Shown here in pieces: positions 4,538-6,319 of a stretch of 6,319 nt of DNA (position 1 is its first letter; every line of letters begins with the position of its first letter). The DNA comes from Candidatus Zixiibacteriota bacterium (GTDB taxonomy: Bacteria; Zixibacteria; MSB-5A5; GN15; FEB-12): contig QNAD01000124.1 in NCBI GenBank assembly GCA_003641345.1, positions 1-6,319 on the forward strand, read 5' to 3'. The position numbers and the translations under genes were made by a program. The notes beneath the pieces were generated by a model, which saw nothing but the letters and a program-made list of their open reading frames with translations, ran no database searches and had not been told where the DNA came from.

Positions 4538-6319
4538 TTAGTTATTAAGATCAGCACCTACATAGAAACGGCTAATTTCATCCACTAATATTTTTAGCAT
4601 TTTTAGAGATGGTTGAGACGCTTCAGCCTTAATGTCATCCAGCTTGTACTTATTGGTGTACATTGGATAAATTTCAAAGACATCATTTCCAATAATAAAG
4701 GCATGATTAACATAACTACCGATTACTAAAGGACGTACTCCAGTTGATTTTTCAAATAAATTTTTCCCATTGCTGTAATCTCGAATATCATTAGTGCAAC
4801 CGAAAAATTCCTGAAGAAGAGTTGGTGCAATATCAAGGTGGGATGTCACATACTCTATTTGCTGTGGCTCTCGGTTAGGCAAATAGAGTACCAACGGCAC
4901 CATAGTTTGATATTTCGTGAAATTACTTCCATGACCCCAGTAGTTTGCTCTATTATCGTTTAACTCATCAGCATGGTCAGTGGTAACGATAATTACGGTA
5001 TTTGTCAAATCTCCAAGCGAATCTAACTGCTTAACGATATCTCCTATAAGCCTGTCAACATAATGAGTTGAGTTCATATAATCATTCCGATAATAAACAG
5101 GGTCAGTATCATTACCAGCCAACATTAAATTGATATCTTCAGCAGGGAGAAAAACAGAATCCTCCTTGGGGTATTTATAGGGGAAGTGATTTGATTTATA
5201 AAAAGCAAAAGCAATATATGGATTATCGTTGCTACGTTGCTCACGTATAAATGATGTAACTTGCTGAGTCATATCTCTGTCTTGATCAACTACTGTCTGC
5301 CCAGCAAAAGACTCATAAACTTCTACCCCACGAAAAATAGCATCCTTGATTTTATGGCGTTTGAAATTCGAATTGGCAAAAACACCAAAAGCATAGTTAT
5401 TTTCTCTTAACACATCAATAAAAACAGGATTGTCGATTTGTACATTATTAGCTTTCACAGCTGTCCAATAGGTTGCGTCAAGGCTATAGAAAAAACCAAA
5501 AACACCGGCTATCGTAGAATTGCCAGAAGAAAAATGTCTTAGAAAAACAGAAGATTTCTTAGACAGAGCATAAATATTCGGAGTTACCCTTTCGTTCATC
5601 ATATCATAACGCCAACTCTCCAGAAAGACAATGACTATGTTTGGTGGCTTTATGTCGTCTGGTACATTGTACTTTATGCCGGAAAGGGGGTATTTCAGCA
5701 CGCTTTGACCATCATTGACTGTGCTATCAGATTCGTTGCCACCGAGAGACAGAAGCTGTCCGTATTTAGAGACATTTTTATGAGAAGTAACTGGTATATA
5801 AAGCGGAAGATGTGGCGTAAGACTCGTAATTTGTATATCGTTCCTTTCGTAAGCAACGGCATGCATGATTTGACTAACGCCAAAAGATAGAATCGTGAAC
5901 AGAGAAAAGGTTAGAATCAAATATTTCGTTTTTTTTATTTTCCGTGCTATAACAAAAATACTGACTTCAATTGCGATAATCCCTAATAGTGCCAATAGCA
6001 CATTACAAATTGTGGAAGGTGGCAACCCAAAACCCTGATAATCATTAATAATCCATTCGAGCCAAAAGAAATCAATGTGAATCTTAGTGATGCCATAAGC
6101 AAAGCTATCTATGAGGAAAAAATAAACATAACTCGTAATGATTACACCAGTTACAACAACTGCAAACTTTTTAATATAAAAAAACAACCCAAATATAAGC
6201 GTTATTATGAGAAATAGCGGCAAAATGTAGTATCCCATAACAACGGAAGAAAAATAAAAATATGTCAGAGCAGTGAAATCGACACGTCTCATATTGAGCA
6301 TGAGAACAAAATATATCAC
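4538..6319 (-). CDS. YejM/PbgA-like inner-membrane sulfatase-fold hydrolase (5' end outside window)
   Basis: The 593 visible residues join membrane segments (about 22-48, 52-72, 103-126, 132-152) to a periplasmic sulfatase/alkaline-phosphatase domain (about 226-590). Likeness to enterobacterial YejM/PbgA runs along the protein: LPLYIPVTS at 171-179, YPLSGIKY at 210-217, RHFSSGNSTIAGVFGFFY at 261-278, and QPSLKMLKILVDEISRF near the C terminus. YejM controls lipopolysaccharide synthesis in E. coli through LapB and LpxC. Unlike that protein, this one keeps catalytic-type residues: E234 in FLESW, T269 as candidate nucleophile, H378, D448-H449 in TTDHADE and H463 in WGHGSNF. It may therefore be an active phospho- or phosphoglycerol transferase, as in LtaS-type relatives. 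The frame is open to the window edge; the GTG at 6317-6319 is probably not the start, since about 30 residues including the first membrane helix expected for the family are missing. A plain LtaS/OpgB-like assignment is the alternative. Confidence 0.85.
   Translation of the reverse strand: MIYFVLMLNMRRVDFTALTYFYFSSVVMGYYILPLFLIITLIFGLFFYIKKFAVVVTGVIITSYVYFFLIDSFAYGITKIHIDFFWLEWIINDYQGFGLPPSTICNVLLALLGIIAIEVSIFVIARKIKKTKYLILTFSLFTILSFGVSQIMHAVAYERNDIQITSLTPHLPLYIPVTSHKNVSKYGQLLSLGGNESDSTVNDGQSVLKYPLSGIKYNVPDDIKPPNIVIVFLESWRYDMMNERVTPNIYALSKKSSVFLRHFSSGNSTIAGVFGFFYSLDATYWTAVKANNVQIDNPVFIDVLRENNYAFGVFANSNFKRHKIKDAIFRGVEVYESFAGQTVVDQDRDMTQQVTSFIREQRSNDNPYIAFAFYKSNHFPYKYPKEDSVFLPAEDINLMLAGNDTDPVYYRNDYMNSTHYVDRLIGDIVKQLDSLGDLTNTVIIVTTDHADELNDNRANYWGHGSNFTKYQTMVPLVLYLPNREPQQIEYVTSHLDIAPTLLQEFFGCTNDIRDYSNGKNLFEKSTGVRPLVIGSYVNHAFIIGNDVFEIYPMYTNKYKLDDIKAEASQPSLKMLKILVDEISRFYVGADLNN

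Noticed and set aside
5695..5890. Two overlapping frames of about 60 codons inside the YejM-like gene
   Set aside because: Both lie within the linker region of a clear large gene and look like chance open frames.

Overview
This is an AT-rich bacterial chromosomal segment carrying mostly housekeeping genes. I see no phage, transposon, CRISPR or plasmid signature. The host is probably diderm, because the right edge encodes a membrane hydrolase related to YejM/PbgA, a family tied to lipopolysaccharide. The rpiB, glyA and nrdR genes lie on one strand in an order that recurs in several Gram-negative lineages. I cannot assign a phylum from the sequence.

Left part (1-2631, minus strand): reading 5' to 3', glyA (serine hydroxymethyltransferase) is followed with no gap by an MTH1187-family thiamine-binding-like gene. 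That gene overlaps cutA by one base. After a 115-bp gap comes nrdR, the repressor of ribonucleotide reductase genes. The gap holds a 19-codon CxxC mini-ORF and weak hairpins. Downstream of nrdR, bases 1-165 have no gene but hold a striking 10-bp palindrome and a second hairpin (REP-like structure). Two promoter-like elements precede glyA.

Middle (2632-3725): a divergently transcribed small PilZ-domain gene with a degenerate c-di-GMP motif sits between glyA and rpiB (ribose-5-phosphate isomerase B). It splits what looks like an ancestral rpiB-glyA-nrdR run.

Right part (3726-6319): a fluoride riboswitch controls fluC (crcB), a fluoride exporter, transcribed divergently from rpiB. The leader can form a terminator-like hairpin. 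In addition, the conserved ACUCC strand of the aptamer can pair with the fluC ribosome binding site, so the leader may act as a translational as well as a transcriptional switch. fluC very probably starts at a TTG codon at 4019. Converging on fluC is a large YejM/PbgA-like membrane hydrolase whose 5' end runs off the window. Unlike the enterobacterial protein, it keeps the metal-binding residues of the sulfatase/phosphatase fold.

Functionally the window joins one-carbon, pentose and dNTP housekeeping (glyA, rpiB, nrdR) with small stress or homeostasis genes (cutA, MTH1187, fluC) and one envelope gene. I found no clearly new multi-gene system. The items most worth a second look are the fluoride leader, the YejM-like enzyme and the left-edge palindrome.
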